Shown here piece after piece: positions 1 through 8,783 of a stretch of DNA of 64,000 bases. Location of the stretch: NCBI RefSeq assembly GCF_016918075.2, contig NZ_JAERPS020000009.1:1-64000 (forward strand), read 5' to 3'. Source of the stretch: Rheinheimera maricola. GTDB lineage: Bacteria > Pseudomonadota > Gammaproteobacteria > Enterobacterales > Alteromonadaceae. Every line of letters begins with the position of its first letter. Positions within the stretch are counted from its first letter, which is position 1. Both the position numbers and the translations under genes were made by a program. The notes beneath the pieces were generated by a model, which did no database searches, was not told the DNA's origin, and was given only the letters and a program-made list of their open reading frames with translations.

Positions 1-2
1 CA

Positions 3-608
3 CGCTATAAACTGCTGGCGCAGTTGATGTACGGCAGTGGCTTAAGGCTGATGGAAGCTGTTAGGTTGCGGGTGCATGCAATAGATTATGACTATTTGTC
101 GGTAATGGTATGGCAAGGTAAAGGCAATAAAAACCGCCGCACTACCTTGGCACCAGAATTGGTTGCATCGCTTAAGCAGCAAAGTCAATTTGTGTTGCAG
201 TATTTTCAGGCAGATCTGGCTAACCCCGATTATGTCGGCGTATGGCTACCTTTTGCGTTGGCGCGTAAATACCCTAATGCACCGAAAGAGCTGGGCTGGC
301 AGTATTTGTTTCCGTCACTGCAGCTTAGCGTCGATCCCGATTCTAAGCTTCTGCGCCGTCACCATCTGGACGAGAGTTGTGTCAGGCGCGAAATTAAAAT
401 TGCCTCCAAAAAGGCTGGCATTAGCAAAAATGTTACCTGTCATACGCTGCGCCACAGTTTCGCCACCCACTTACTAGAGTCCGGTTCCGATATTCGCACT
501 GTGCAAGAGCAGCTGGGGCATACCGATGTCCGTACTACGCAAATATACACCCACGTACTACAGCGTGGTGCAGCTGGGGTAAAAAGCCCTTTATCACAGT
601 TGCTATAA
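3..608 (+). CDS. intI: Integron integrase IntI, 3' part (5' end outside window)
   Basis: Tyrosine recombinase that would insert and excise gene cassettes by attI x attC recombination. The reading frame is open from base 3, so the start lies to the left. What is present (about 201 residues) covers the catalytic domain: the first catalytic Arg in GSGLRLMEA, a Lys in the GKGNK turn, the HTLRH box, the GHTD box and the nucleophilic Tyr in IYTHV. Between them, [18 protein letters not shown] and the following FPS match the extra segment that separates integron integrases from XerC/XerD. It reads towards the chromosomal backbone. In the usual layout attI and the cassettes lie on the 5' side of intI, which here is outside the window. 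No attC-like site is seen downstream. The family call is strong; whether it is active cannot be judged from a fragment. Confidence 0.93.
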   Translation, partial: RYKLLAQLMYGSGLRLMEAVRLRVHAIDYDYLSVMVWQGKGNKNRRTTLAPELVASLKQQSQFVLQYFQADLANPDYVGVWLPFALARKYPNAPKELGWQYLFPSLQLSVDPDSKLLRRHHLDESCVRREIKIASKKAGISKNVTCHTLRHSFATHLLESGSDIRTVQEQLGHTDVRTTQIYTHVLQRGAAGVKSPLSQLL

Positions 609-689
609 AGCCAATGTAAAGCCATTGACGGCTATTGCGGCTGGCATACAATAGCGGCATTTATCCACTTGTTTGCTTAAGGTAGCCGT

Positions 690-1526
690 ATGAGCAGTGA
701 CACCGTGATAGTAGCCCCGACCGTGCGTGAACGATGCCGGCAATTTATTGAAAACGGCCAGGTACAGCGTATCTTGCTGACACTGATTTTAATAAATGCC
801 GTTATTTTAGGCATGGAAACCATGCCAACGGTGATGGCGGCCATTGGCATTTACTTAGTTATGCTGGATAAGGCCATACTGGCGGTGTTTGTGGTTGAAA
901 TTGCTATCCGTTTGTTTGTACACCGGCTGGCGTTTTTTAAAGACGGCTGGAGTGTGTTTGACTTTATCGTGGTGGGTATTGCCTTAGTGCCGGCCAGCGG
1001 GCCTTTTGCTGTGCTGCGTGCGCTTAGGGTATTACGGGTGCTTAGGGTGCTCACTTTTGTGCCAGCTATGCGCAAAATTGTTGGTGCGTTAATTAAATCG
1101 CTAAACGGTATGTTGTCTATTGCCATGGTGCTGGGGCTGGTTTACTACGTGGCGGCAGTTATGGCGACCAAGTTGTTTGGTGAAGCCTTCCCGGATTGGT
1201 TTGGCAGTCTGGGCGCGTCCTTGTATACCTTGTTTCAGGTGATGACGCTGGAAAGTTGGTCCATGGGCATTTCACGGCCGGTGATGCAGCAGTTTCCCTT
1301 TGCCTGGGCGTTTTTTGTGCCGTTTATCTTAATTGCCACCTTTACCATGCTGAATTTATTTATCGCCGTTATCGTTAACGCGGTGCAAAGCATGCACGAC
1401 GAAGAGCACAAAGAAGAGCACGATGCCGATGCTGCGACGCAGCAACAGTTATTACTGCAGATGCAGCAGCTGCAACAGGAGTTGCAACAGCTGCGGCGCG
1501 AGCTAAAAAAACCTACTGCAGAATAA
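690..1526 (+). CDS. Voltage-gated sodium channel, NaChBac/NavAb type
   Basis: A 278-residue single-repeat ion channel that should work as a homotetramer in the inner membrane. The layout fits six segments: S1 near 27-45, S2 near 58-78, S3 near 88-100, S4 near 107-124 with arginines every third residue (R110, R113, R116, R119), S5 near 140-162, a pore loop, and S6 near 205-232. The pore holds TLESWS (186-191), the sodium-selective filter of this family. The filter sequence MTLESWSMG (185-193) looks NavAb-like. After S6 come an acidic stretch (237-248) and a Gln/Leu-rich coiled coil (250-272), as expected for the tetramerising tail. These channels are linked to motility, pH and chemotaxis in alkaliphilic and marine bacteria; that role here is inference. 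The 3' end overlaps the convergent gene by 14 bases. Confidence 0.95.
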   Translation: MSSDTVIVAPTVRERCRQFIENGQVQRILLTLILINAVILGMETMPTVMAAIGIYLVMLDKAILAVFVVEIAIRLFVHRLAFFKDGWSVFDFIVVGIALVPASGPFAVLRALRVLRVLRVLTFVPAMRKIVGALIKSLNGMLSIAMVLGLVYYVAAVMATKLFGEAFPDWFGSLGASLYTLFQVMTLESWSMGISRPVMQQFPFAWAFFVPFILIATFTMLNLFIAVIVNAVQSMHDEEHKEEHDADAATQQQLLLQMQQLQQELQQLRRELKKPTAE

Positions 1527-2220
1527 ACTCTTCCAGCGATTGGCCGGTTAAACGGCCAATTTGCATAAACATATAAATAATAGCGCCCATTAGCATCACC
1601 ATGCTTGGCAGCACTATCACCGGGTAGCTAAGCCAAGTCATGCGGCCTAGCTCTTCGGCATAGGCAGTGGTACCGGGTTGGCTTACCACTATCGCTTTGG
1701 CCAAAATATAATTCAGCACTGCCGACATAAAGAACGACGCCGCTACGATATAACCGGCACGGGCCATGCGCTGGTTGAATGCTTCGGCATTGTTTTGCTG
1801 TGCTAACGCCTGCTCCAGTTTGGGCATATCCAGCAGCTCGGGGTTAATTAGCAGTTTTTTTACCAACGGATAGGGGGTGTATTGGCTTACCAGCACAATA
1901 ACGCCAATTAATCCGGGTATTAGTGCCTCTTTAATGGCGATATAAGACGGTGGTAACTGCAGTAAACTAATACCGCCGGTTAACAGCACGCTGATAATGC
2001 CCAGCACCGAGAAAAAATTCACTTTACCGGCGTGTTTCAGCTCCCACAAACCAAAGCCCAGCGGAAACGCCAGCGCTACCACTAATGCCCACACCGGACC
2101 TAAGACGTCGTCGCCACTGAGTTTGCTTAAAATCAGCGCTGGTATCGCTACATTAATAATAAGGTTGCTAAGCAAGCCAGATTTTTTCTTTTTAACGGCA
2201 GGGGAAGCAGTTGTATTCAT
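1513..2220 (-). CDS. Multi-pass membrane protein, VC0807-like family
   Basis: A 235-residue inner-membrane protein of unknown function. After a short Lys-rich N-terminus there are about six hydrophobic stretches, two near the N-terminus (about 15-55), one or two mid-protein (75-115) and two near the C-terminus (155-225). The opening NLIINVAIPALILSKLSG and the following LGPVWALVVALAFPLG match my memory of the VC0807 family. I chose the ATG at 2220; an in-frame ATG 22 codons upstream would add a polar extension that breaks the family pattern. It converges with the sodium channel gene, the two stop regions overlapping by 14 bases. No catalytic motif is visible. The family name is moderately sure, the function is not known. 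Confidence 0.6.
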   Translation of the reverse strand: MNTTASPAVKKKKSGLLSNLIINVAIPALILSKLSGDDVLGPVWALVVALAFPLGFGLWELKHAGKVNFFSVLGIISVLLTGGISLLQLPPSYIAIKEALIPGLIGVIVLVSQYTPYPLVKKLLINPELLDMPKLEQALAQQNNAEAFNQRMARAGYIVAASFFMSAVLNYILAKAIVVSQPGTTAYAEELGRMTWLSYPVIVLPSMVMLMGAIIYMFMQIGRLTGQSLEEFILQ

Positions 2221-2330
2221 TATATATGTCGTCCAAAACCCAGAATGCCGCACTATAACATGGCTGGACGTGGTATTTATTGTCATTTTGCAGGTCGGCC
2301 TGCGTCGCCGAAATGGTTATTTGGTCTTAC

Positions 2331-2343
2331 CAATTGCGTTGCC
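2331..2343. promoter_or_regulatory. GntR/PdhR-like operator palindrome upstream of ppc
   Basis: TTGGTCTTACCAA is a perfect 5-3-5 palindrome about 80 bases before the ppc start. It fits the TTGGTnnnACCAA core bound by PdhR and related GntR-family regulators (established for E. coli PdhR). The match to the ppc promoter region makes pyruvate-linked control plausible, but that is inference. Confidence 0.5.
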
Positions 2344-2349
2344 CACTTT

Positions 2350-2382
2350 GTAATCAATCAGTGTTGAGTACCAATTGATTAC
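2350..2382. promoter_or_regulatory. Inverted repeat between the GntR-like site and ppc
   Basis: GTAATCAAT (2350-2358) and ATTGATTAC (2374-2382) are perfect 9-base arms around a 15-base spacer. The arms are AT-rich and no T-run follows, so an operator is likelier than a terminator. The binding protein is not known. It ends 41 bases before the ppc start codon. Confidence 0.4.
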
Positions 2383-2423
2383 AGGCTAGGGTGGTAGCAT
2401 ACAGGGTAACTGAGGTAAGTAAA

Positions 2424-5054
2424 ATGGACCATTATTCAGCATTAAAAGCCAATGTCGGTTTACTGGGCACTAAGCTGGGCGACACCATCCGCAGCCAGTT
2501 GGGTGATGCGTTGTTAGAACGGGTAGAGCAAATTCGTCAGTTATCCAAAGCCGCGCGCCAGGGCGAAGAGCTGCAAGCCGATAAGCTAAAGCAAGTACTG
2601 CAAAGCTTAACCGACGATGAGTTGTTGCCGGTAGCGCGCGCTTTTGCCCAGTTCCTTAATTTAGCCAACCTGGCCGAGCAACACCACAGCATCAGCCGTA
2701 TTGGCCATGCCAGCATTGAAAAACCCGAACCGTTGGAAGAGCTGTTCAGCTTGCTTGATAGCAAAAAGCTTGATGCGGCAAAAGTAGAGCAGGCGGTTGC
2801 CGGTTTATCCATCGAGCTGGTGCTAACTGCGCACCCAACCGAAGTGTCACGGCGCACTTTAATTCACAAACTAACCGAAATTGCTGCCTGTTTAGCCGAG
2901 CTGGAGCAGGATTTAACCGCACTGCAGCAGCAAAAAGTTGAACTGCGCTTAAGCGAGCTGATTGCCCAGGCCTGGCACACCAATGAAATTCGTGAGCAGC
3001 GGCCTACGCCTGTAGACGAGGCTAAGTCGGGCTTTGCCGTAATTGAAAGCTCGCTGTGGCAGGCGATACCCGATTTCCTGCGTGAGCTCGACACCAAATT
3101 GGTTAACGCCACTGGCAAGGGCCTGGCATTAAATGCGGCGCCAGTGAAGTTTTCCTCCTGGATGGGTGGCGACCGCGATGGCAACCCCTTTGTTACCTCT
3201 AAGGTTACCCGACAGGTGCTGTTACTCAGCCGTTGGAAAGCCGCTGATTTATTTGCCAAAGATTTAGATTTCCTCAGCAGTGAATTGTCGATGTATCAGG
3301 CCAGCAGTGCGCTGCGCGACGTGGCAGGCGATGCCAGTGAGCCGTACCGTTTGGTGCTGAATAAACTGCGTAGCGGTTTGTTGCAAACCCGCGACTGGCT
3401 GACTGAAGCGTTAAAACACGACCGCTTGCAACGGCCACAGGACCTTATTTGGCACAATGCCCAGTTACTTGAACCTTTGCTATTGTGCTATCAGTCGTTA
3501 CTTGACTGCGGTATGAGCGTTATTGCCAATGGCAGGTTGCTCGATACCGTGCGCCGTGCTTATGCCTTTGGTGTCACCTTACTCAAATTAGATATTCGCC
3601 AGGACGCCGGGCGTCATGCACAGGTATTTAGCGAGCTGACGCAGCATTTGGGTTTAGGCGATTACGGTGCCTGGGATGAAAGCGCCCGTCAGGCGTTTTT
3701 ATTGGCTGAGCTAGCTAACCGCCGGCCGCTGTTTCCAAAAAGCTGGCAACCGGGCGCCGACGTACAGGAAGTGCTGGATACCTGCGAAATTGTCGCCCGC
3801 CACGGCAGTGAGGCGCTAAGCACCTATGTCATTTCGATGGCCGGTAAACCGTCCGATGTACTCGCTGTGCAACTGCTGTTAAAAGAAGCCGGCATCAGCT
3901 TCCCAATGCCGGTAGCGCCGCTGTTTGAAACACTTAGTGATTTACAAAACGCACCGGATTGCATGCGTAAGTTACTCAGCATCGATTGGTACCGCGGCTA
4001 CATTAACGGCAAACAGGAAGTGATGATTGGCTACTCTGATTCTGCCAAAGACGCCGGTGTGTTCGCTGCCGCCTGGGCGCAGTACAGTGCGCAAGAAGCC
4101 TTAGTGGCGATATGTCAGCAGGCTAAGGTGCAACTAACCTTGTTCCATGGTCGTGGCGGTACTATTGGCCGTGGCGGTGGCCCGGCGCATGCCGCGATTT
4201 TATCGCAGCCGCCAGGCTCGTTGGCCGGCGGTTTGCGGGTAACTGAGCAAGGTGAGATGATCCGCTTTAAGTTTGGTTTACCCAAACTGGCCGAGCGCAG
4301 CCTTGCGCTGTATGCCAGCGCCGTACTGGAAGGTATGTTGTTACCACCGCCGGTGCCGAAACAAAGCTGGCGCGAGCTGATGAGCCAGCTGGCAGAAGAC
4401 TCCTGCGAGGCTTACCGTGCCGTGGTCAGGCACAACAAAGACTTTGTGCCGTATTTTCGTGCAGCCACCCCAGAGCAAGAGCTGGGGCAGTTACCACTGG
4501 GCAGCCGGCCGGCTAAACGCAACCCCACCGGCGGCGTAGAAAGCCTGCGCGCGATACCGTGGATTTTTGCCTGGTCGCAAAACCGCTTAATGTTACCGGC
4601 CTGGCTCGGTGCCGGCTCGGCACTGGCCAAAGCTGCCGAGCCAGACAAAGCCGCTTTGTTAGATGAAATGCAGCAACAGTGGCCGTTTTTCGCCACCCGT
4701 ATGTCGATGCTGGAAATGGTTTATTTAAAAGCCGATAGCGATATTGCTGCTTATTATGACAAGGTGTTGGTGCCGGCGGAGTTACAACATCTGGGGCAGG
4801 CACTACGCGCACAATTAACCGCCGATCGCGAGCTGCTGCTTAAGCTTATTCACAGCGATACGCTAATGGCCCGCGAGGGCTGGATCCGCGAATCGATTAT
4901 GCTACGCAACACCTATGTCGACCCGTTGCATATTCTGCAAGCCGAGCTGTTACACCGGGTAAGGCATCAGCCGGAGCGGGTAAATCCGATGATTAGCCGG
5001 GCGTTAATGGTGACCATCGCCGGTATTGCTGCCGGTATGCGCAACTCTGGTTAA
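2424..5054 (+). CDS. ppc: Phosphoenolpyruvate carboxylase
   Basis: Carboxylates PEP with bicarbonate to oxaloacetate, refilling the TCA cycle; cytoplasmic homotetramer, usually activated by acetyl-CoA and inhibited by aspartate. At 876 residues it matches the E. coli enzyme (883). Visible signatures are [13 protein letters not shown] with the catalytic His, [22 protein letters not shown], the glycine loop [21 protein letters not shown] and the C-terminal [11 protein letters not shown]. coli ends in NTG. The ATG at 2424 follows GAGGT at a normal distance and gives the family N-terminus ([14 protein letters not shown]); an upstream in-frame codon at 2391 is less likely. Monocistronic, with a possible GntR-type operator in front and the repeat element 5127-5291 behind it. 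Confidence 0.97.
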   Translation: MDHYSALKANVGLLGTKLGDTIRSQLGDALLERVEQIRQLSKAARQGEELQADKLKQVLQSLTDDELLPVARAFAQFLNLANLAEQHHSISRIGHASIEKPEPLEELFSLLDSKKLDAAKVEQAVAGLSIELVLTAHPTEVSRRTLIHKLTEIAACLAELEQDLTALQQQKVELRLSELIAQAWHTNEIREQRPTPVDEAKSGFAVIESSLWQAIPDFLRELDTKLVNATGKGLALNAAPVKFSSWMGGDRDGNPFVTSKVTRQVLLLSRWKAADLFAKDLDFLSSELSMYQASSALRDVAGDASEPYRLVLNKLRSGLLQTRDWLTEALKHDRLQRPQDLIWHNAQLLEPLLLCYQSLLDCGMSVIANGRLLDTVRRAYAFGVTLLKLDIRQDAGRHAQVFSELTQHLGLGDYGAWDESARQAFLLAELANRRPLFPKSWQPGADVQEVLDTCEIVARHGSEALSTYVISMAGKPSDVLAVQLLLKEAGISFPMPVAPLFETLSDLQNAPDCMRKLLSIDWYRGYINGKQEVMIGYSDSAKDAGVFAAAWAQYSAQEALVAICQQAKVQLTLFHGRGGTIGRGGGPAHAAILSQPPGSLAGGLRVTEQGEMIRFKFGLPKLAERSLALYASAVLEGMLLPPPVPKQSWRELMSQLAEDSCEAYRAVVRHNKDFVPYFRAATPEQELGQLPLGSRPAKRNPTGGVESLRAIPWIFAWSQNRLMLPAWLGAGSALAKAAEPDKAALLDEMQQQWPFFATRMSMLEMVYLKADSDIAAYYDKVLVPAELQHLGQALRAQLTADRELLLKLIHSDTLMAREGWIRESIMLRNTYVDPLHILQAELLHRVRHQPERVNPMISRALMVTIAGIAAGMRNSG

Positions 5055-5126
5055 ACAAAAGCGGTTAGGCTACTCGTTAGTAACAGATAAAACCGGCATA
5101 CTGTGAATCCGATTTTACAAAGAGGG

Positions 5127-5291
5127 ACAGGGTTTACTCTAAGCCGACCGTTGCAGGCCTGGATGCCTGACAAATTCGTCTGGAACGAATTTGAACAGCT
5201 CCGCTGGTCCGCAGGACAAACTTCAAGGATGAAGTTTGTAATCGAGCCTACAGGGACGTATTTACGGCGTGTCGGTGTGAGTAAACCCTGT
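5127..5291 (+). repeat. MITE- or REP-like element with GGA-loop hairpins
   Basis: A 165-base non-coding element bounded by perfect 13-base inverted ends (ACAGGGTTTACTC at 5127-5139; its complement at 5279-5291), with CCGAC shared just inside both ends. Inside, read on the plus strand, are stacked hairpins: 5154-5169 (loop CTGGAT), 5171-5193 (9-bp stem, loop CTGGA), 5207-5217 (GTCC/GGAC) and 5217-5238 (8-bp stem, loop AAGGAT). A fifth GGA lies in CTACAGGGACGT at 5248-5259. No target-site duplication and no second copy is seen in the window. I recall similar dispersed sequences in related genomes, which I cannot verify here. It could be a mobile repeat, a 3' UTR structure of ppc or a CsrA-binding RNA. 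Confidence 0.6.
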
Positions 5292-5319
5292 TCCGACTTC
5301 ACCAGGATTGTGCAGCAAT

Positions 5320-6207
5320 ATGGGTCCTTATGCGTTATTGGCGTTAATTTCGGCGGTAGCGATGGCCAGCAGTGGCATTATTGCCCGCTTTAGTGGCCTG
5401 GCTGCGGCTGAGTTAACCTTTTACCGGCTGGCGGTTGGCGCGCTGTGTTTGCTGTTGTTTGTTGGCCTAAGCGGCCGGCTTGCGCTGCTAAAAGGCAAGC
5501 CCGACTGGCGTATGGCGCTAAACGGCGTGCTGCTGGCCAGTTTTATGCTGTGCTTTTTATCTGCCATTGAATATATCAGCCTGGCTAACGCCATTATGCT
5601 GGTGTATCTGGCGCCGCCACTGTCCGCCTTTATTGCCCACTGGCTGCTGAACGAAACCCTCGATTTACCCGATGCCAGCCTGATCGTGCTGTCGTTTTTC
5701 GGCTTTGCCATGCTGCAGCAGTTTAAGTTCGATCTGGTACTAGACGCGACGCAGCTGCCCGGTTTGCTGCTGGGGATATTGTCGCTATGTGCTTACAGCA
5801 GTTTTTTGCTGCTAAACCGCCGATCCTTGCCGGCGCATTCACAATTACAGCGCACCTTTTACCAGCTGATTATTGGCGCTTGCTGTGTGCTGCCGTTTTT
5901 AACTGGCATCAATATGCCCAGCGCCGATGACCTGCTGTGGATAGCACTGGCCGGTATCTTTCCTGGTTTTATCGCTATTTACTGCGCCATTATCGCGCTG
6001 CAACATTTGCCTACCCGGGTCTATGCCACGCTGGCGTATTTAGAGCCGGTCACGGTAATACTGGCCGGCTGGTGGCTGTTTAATGAACGCTTAACCACGC
6101 TGCAACTGGGCGGTGTGCTGCTGATTATCCTCACCGGCCTATTGCTGGCGCGGCGGCATAAACCGGCCAAAGCCGTGCTGGCCGTGGCCGAAGCGGTAAG
6201 GTTGTAG
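5320..6207 (+). CDS. EamA/DMT-family permease
   Basis: A 295-residue inner-membrane carrier of the drug/metabolite transporter superfamily, with ten predicted membrane helices arranged as two EamA repeats (about 5-135 and 150-285). The substrate cannot be told from the sequence; relatives export amino acids or metabolites. The second repeat carries the typical YATLAYLEPVTVILAGWW segment. I start it at the ATG at 5320; a TTG at 5308 would add four residues. Only a weak AGGA at 5304-5307 lies upstream. The inverted-end element 5127-5291 stops 28 bases before the start, so transcription probably either reads through from ppc or begins inside that element. Confidence 0.85.
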   Translation: MGPYALLALISAVAMASSGIIARFSGLAAAELTFYRLAVGALCLLLFVGLSGRLALLKGKPDWRMALNGVLLASFMLCFLSAIEYISLANAIMLVYLAPPLSAFIAHWLLNETLDLPDASLIVLSFFGFAMLQQFKFDLVLDATQLPGLLLGILSLCAYSSFLLLNRRSLPAHSQLQRTFYQLIIGACCVLPFLTGINMPSADDLLWIALAGIFPGFIAIYCAIIALQHLPTRVYATLAYLEPVTVILAGWWLFNERLTTLQLGGVLLIILTGLLLARRHKPAKAVLAVAEAVRL

Positions 6208-6212
6208 CCTCG

Positions 6213-7484
6213 CTAACCGCGGGGCACAAAATCCAGCACGGTAGCGTTAATACAGTAGCGCGGTTTGCCACCGGGGCCGTCATTAAACACGTGGCCTAAG
6301 TGTATACCGGACACGGCGGCACGAATTTCGGTGCGGCGCATGCCGTAGCGGTTATCCGGCTTTTCGATTACCGCACCGTCTACCGGTTGGGTAAACGATA
6401 ACCAGCCGGTGCCAGAGTCGAAGCGGTGGCGGGTATCAAACAGTGGCGCGCCGCTTAATTTATCAATAAAGACGCCTTCGGGGGTGTTTTTAAAAATTTC
6501 ATATTGCTGGCAAAAACGGCCGTCGGTGCCTTCATCAAAAGCCACATTAAAGGCTTCGCTGTCACCGAGTTTAAATTTACCTAGCAGCAGGTAAAACTCG
6601 TCCGGGTTTAAATAACCCTGGTGACCAAACACTTCTTTACCATTCTCCAGCAAAATAATGGTCGGTGTGGCCCAGGTAGCGGTTTTTAGTGTTAAGCCGC
6701 TGAGCTGGCTGGCATAGCGAAAGTGTAATGGGATATCGCCGCTGTATTTACTGGCCACCTCGGCTTTAAATTTTTCACAGTACGGGCAGTAGCTTTCTGA
6801 GTCGATCACCAAAATCTGCTTACCTTGCTGCAGTGCGCTGTTGTCGGCGCTGGCCACTTGTGTTTGCTGCTGCGGGTTAAAACGCACGCCGGTACTGTGA
6901 TCCGGGCAGTAGCCATTAGGGTTTTTCGCGATATAGTCCTGATGATATTGCTCGGCTGGAAAAAACTCGCGCAATGGCTTAATTAGCGTGGTGATGCTGC
7001 CATAGCCGGCCTTGCTCAACAGTGGCTGGTATGCGGTCATCACTTGTTGCGCGGTGTCATATTGCGCTTGGCTGTTAGTCAGGACGGTAGAACGATACTG
7101 AGTACCAATATCATTGCCCTGCCGGTTAAGCTGGGTTGGATCGTGCATTTCAAAATAACGTTGCAGCAAGGTCGTCAGGCTTATTTGCGCCGGGTTAAAG
7201 CTTACTTTAACCACTTCGGCATGGTTATTCGGGTTGTGCTGATTGCGCCGCTGCGTAATAGCGCGATACGTTGGTTCGACACCGTTGCCATCGGCATAGC
7301 CAGACACTGCATCAACGACACCGGGCATGGCTTCAAAACGTTTTTCTACGCCCCAAAAGCAGCCGGCACCGACGACGATACTATCAAGGTGCGCGGTGGC
7401 GGGCATAGTGTCGGCAGCTGCCTGTGCTGTGCCGCCCAGCAGTAATGCGCTGGCACACAATTTTAAAAAGGAGGATAGGGCCAT
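6213..7484 (-). CDS. msrAB: Secreted MsrA-thioredoxin-like-MsrB methionine sulfoxide reductase
   Basis: A 423-residue fusion that repairs both S- and R-methionine sulfoxide, likely in the periplasm. Residues 1-22 are a signal peptide ending in TAQA. MsrA (about 33-205) has its catalytic Cys in GCFWG (41-45). A thioredoxin-like domain (about 218-305) has CPYC at 233-236 and the cis-Pro motif WATPT (271-275). MsrB (about 308-423) has SGTGWLSF, HLGHVFNDGP and the catalytic Cys411 in RYCIN; Cys325 may be the resolving Cys. The zinc-binding CxxC pairs of E. coli-type MsrB are absent. The domain order differs from neisserial PilB, which is Trx-MsrA-MsrB. The start has AGAGG at the right distance. 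Its 3' end nearly abuts the EamA gene, convergent. Confidence 0.93.
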   Translation of the reverse strand: MALSSFLKLCASALLLGGTAQAAADTMPATAHLDSIVVGAGCFWGVEKRFEAMPGVVDAVSGYADGNGVEPTYRAITQRRNQHNPNNHAEVVKVSFNPAQISLTTLLQRYFEMHDPTQLNRQGNDIGTQYRSTVLTNSQAQYDTAQQVMTAYQPLLSKAGYGSITTLIKPLREFFPAEQYHQDYIAKNPNGYCPDHSTGVRFNPQQQTQVASADNSALQQGKQILVIDSESYCPYCEKFKAEVASKYSGDIPLHFRYASQLSGLTLKTATWATPTIILLENGKEVFGHQGYLNPDEFYLLLGKFKLGDSEAFNVAFDEGTDGRFCQQYEIFKNTPEGVFIDKLSGAPLFDTRHRFDSGTGWLSFTQPVDGAVIEKPDNRYGMRRTEIRAAVSGIHLGHVFNDGPGGKPRYCINATVLDFVPRG

Positions 7485-7561
7485 AGTTACCTCTGCCTGT
7501 TGTTATATGCTTAGTTATACGCATTAGACAGGCAAATAGGGCAATGGCTTTCAACCGACGG

Positions 7562-8647
7562 TTAATTAACCTCAGCAGCAAAAGCGGAAATATGCTGCAG
7601 AGCCTGGTCAACATCCTCGCGGCTGATATCCAGATGACATACCCAGCGCAGCCGTTTAATGCTGCCGTTGACGCTTTGATAATTGCTGCCGGTGAGCTTG
7701 ATACCGCGCTCGGCCAGATAGGGCAGCAACTTTTCTGCCAGTTGCAGCTCAACATCAGTAAACAAAATATTGGTCTGTACCGGCAGTGCCGTTAGCTTGC
7801 CCTGCAATGCCGGTAGTTGCTGGGCTAAGTGTGTTAAACCGTCGGCTAAACGCCGGCAATTGGCGTGATCGTCGGCTAAGCGGTTAATATTGTTTTCCAG
7901 CGCATATAAACCAGCAGCGGCTAACATGCCGGTTTGGCGCATACCGCCACCTAGCATTTTGCGCACCCGCTTGGCGCGGGCAATAAAAGCATGTGAGCCC
8001 AGCAACAACGAGCCGACCGGGCAGCCTAACCCCTTCGATAAACACAACGACACCGAGTCATAACCCTTGCACAGCTCTCGGGCCATTTTTTGTGGCGTCA
8101 GGTTATGCTGTGGCGCTAACGCCACAGCCGCGTTCATCAAACGGGCGCCGTCGATATGGCAAGCCAGGCCTTTGTCTTTAGCCAGCGCCGCCACATCGCG
8201 CATATAGCCAAGTGGTAGCACTTTACCGCCAACGCTGTTTTCAATCACGATAAGGCGCGTACGGGCAAAGTGTGGGTCATCGGGCTTTATCGCCGCCGCA
8301 ATATCGCTTAGCGCCAAGGTGCCATCGCTTTGTAATTCCAGCGGCTGCGGCTGAATAGAGCCCAACACCGCCATGCCGCCGCCTTCCCATTTGTAGGTGT
8401 GCCACTGCTGGCCAACAATGGCTTCATCGCCGCGCTGGCAGTGGCTCATCATGGCAATCAGATTAGTTTGGGTGCCGCTGGGAGCAAATAACGCCGCTTC
8501 AAACCCCAGCATGTCTGCAGCATAGTGCTGTAATTCAAGTGTGGTGGGGTCGTCGTTAAACACGTCATCGCCCAGCGCTGCATTTAACATACGCTGCTTC
8601 ATTGCGACAGAGGGTTGGGTAACGGTATCACTGCGAAAATCAGCCAT
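7562..8647 (-). CDS. ltaE: Low-specificity L-threonine aldolase
   Basis: PLP enzyme that cleaves threonine or allo-threonine to glycine and acetaldehyde; cytoplasmic tetramer. It is 361 residues long. The N-terminal FRSDTVTQPS is the family signature, DGARLMNAA holds the PLP-ring Asp, and the Schiff-base Lys lies in CLSKGLGCPVGS. I chose the ATG at 8647 because GGAG (inside an upstream ATGGAG) is at the correct spacing; the ATG at 8659 has no ribosome binding site. Single gene, upstream of a strong terminator belonging to the TonB receptor gene. Confidence 0.93.
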   Translation of the reverse strand: MADFRSDTVTQPSVAMKQRMLNAALGDDVFNDDPTTLELQHYAADMLGFEAALFAPSGTQTNLIAMMSHCQRGDEAIVGQQWHTYKWEGGGMAVLGSIQPQPLELQSDGTLALSDIAAAIKPDDPHFARTRLIVIENSVGGKVLPLGYMRDVAALAKDKGLACHIDGARLMNAAVALAPQHNLTPQKMARELCKGYDSVSLCLSKGLGCPVGSLLLGSHAFIARAKRVRKMLGGGMRQTGMLAAAGLYALENNINRLADDHANCRRLADGLTHLAQQLPALQGKLTALPVQTNILFTDVELQLAEKLLPYLAERGIKLTGSNYQSVNGSIKRLRWVCHLDISREDVDQALQHISAFAAEVN

Positions 8648-8740
8648 GCTTTGCTCCATAATTATGCAGCAGACAGACTAAGGCGGCGTTCAATGTTGCG
8701 CAATCAGAATGGGTTAAATAACCGGATTTGTCGCTGAAAT

Positions 8741-8765
8741 AAAAAGGGCAGCCTAAGCTGCCCTT
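8741..8765 (-). terminator. Rho-independent terminator of the TonB receptor gene
   Basis: AAGGGCAGC (8744-8752) and GCTGCCCTT (8757-8765) form a perfect 9-bp stem with a 4-base loop. On the minus strand the stem is followed by TTT and a further T-rich run, 19 bases past the stop codon of the receptor gene. Confidence 0.85.
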
Positions 8766-8783
8766 GCACTAAACGATAGCGAA

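Noticed and set aside
1436-1510. CAG/CTG-rich tract near the end of the sodium channel gene
   Set aside because: It encodes the Gln/Leu coiled coil and is not a perfect microsatellite.
5103-5393. Open frame of 96 codons across the inverted-end element
   Set aside because: It runs through the hairpins and into the EamA gene in another frame, with no ribosome binding site; the open frame seems a by-product of the element.
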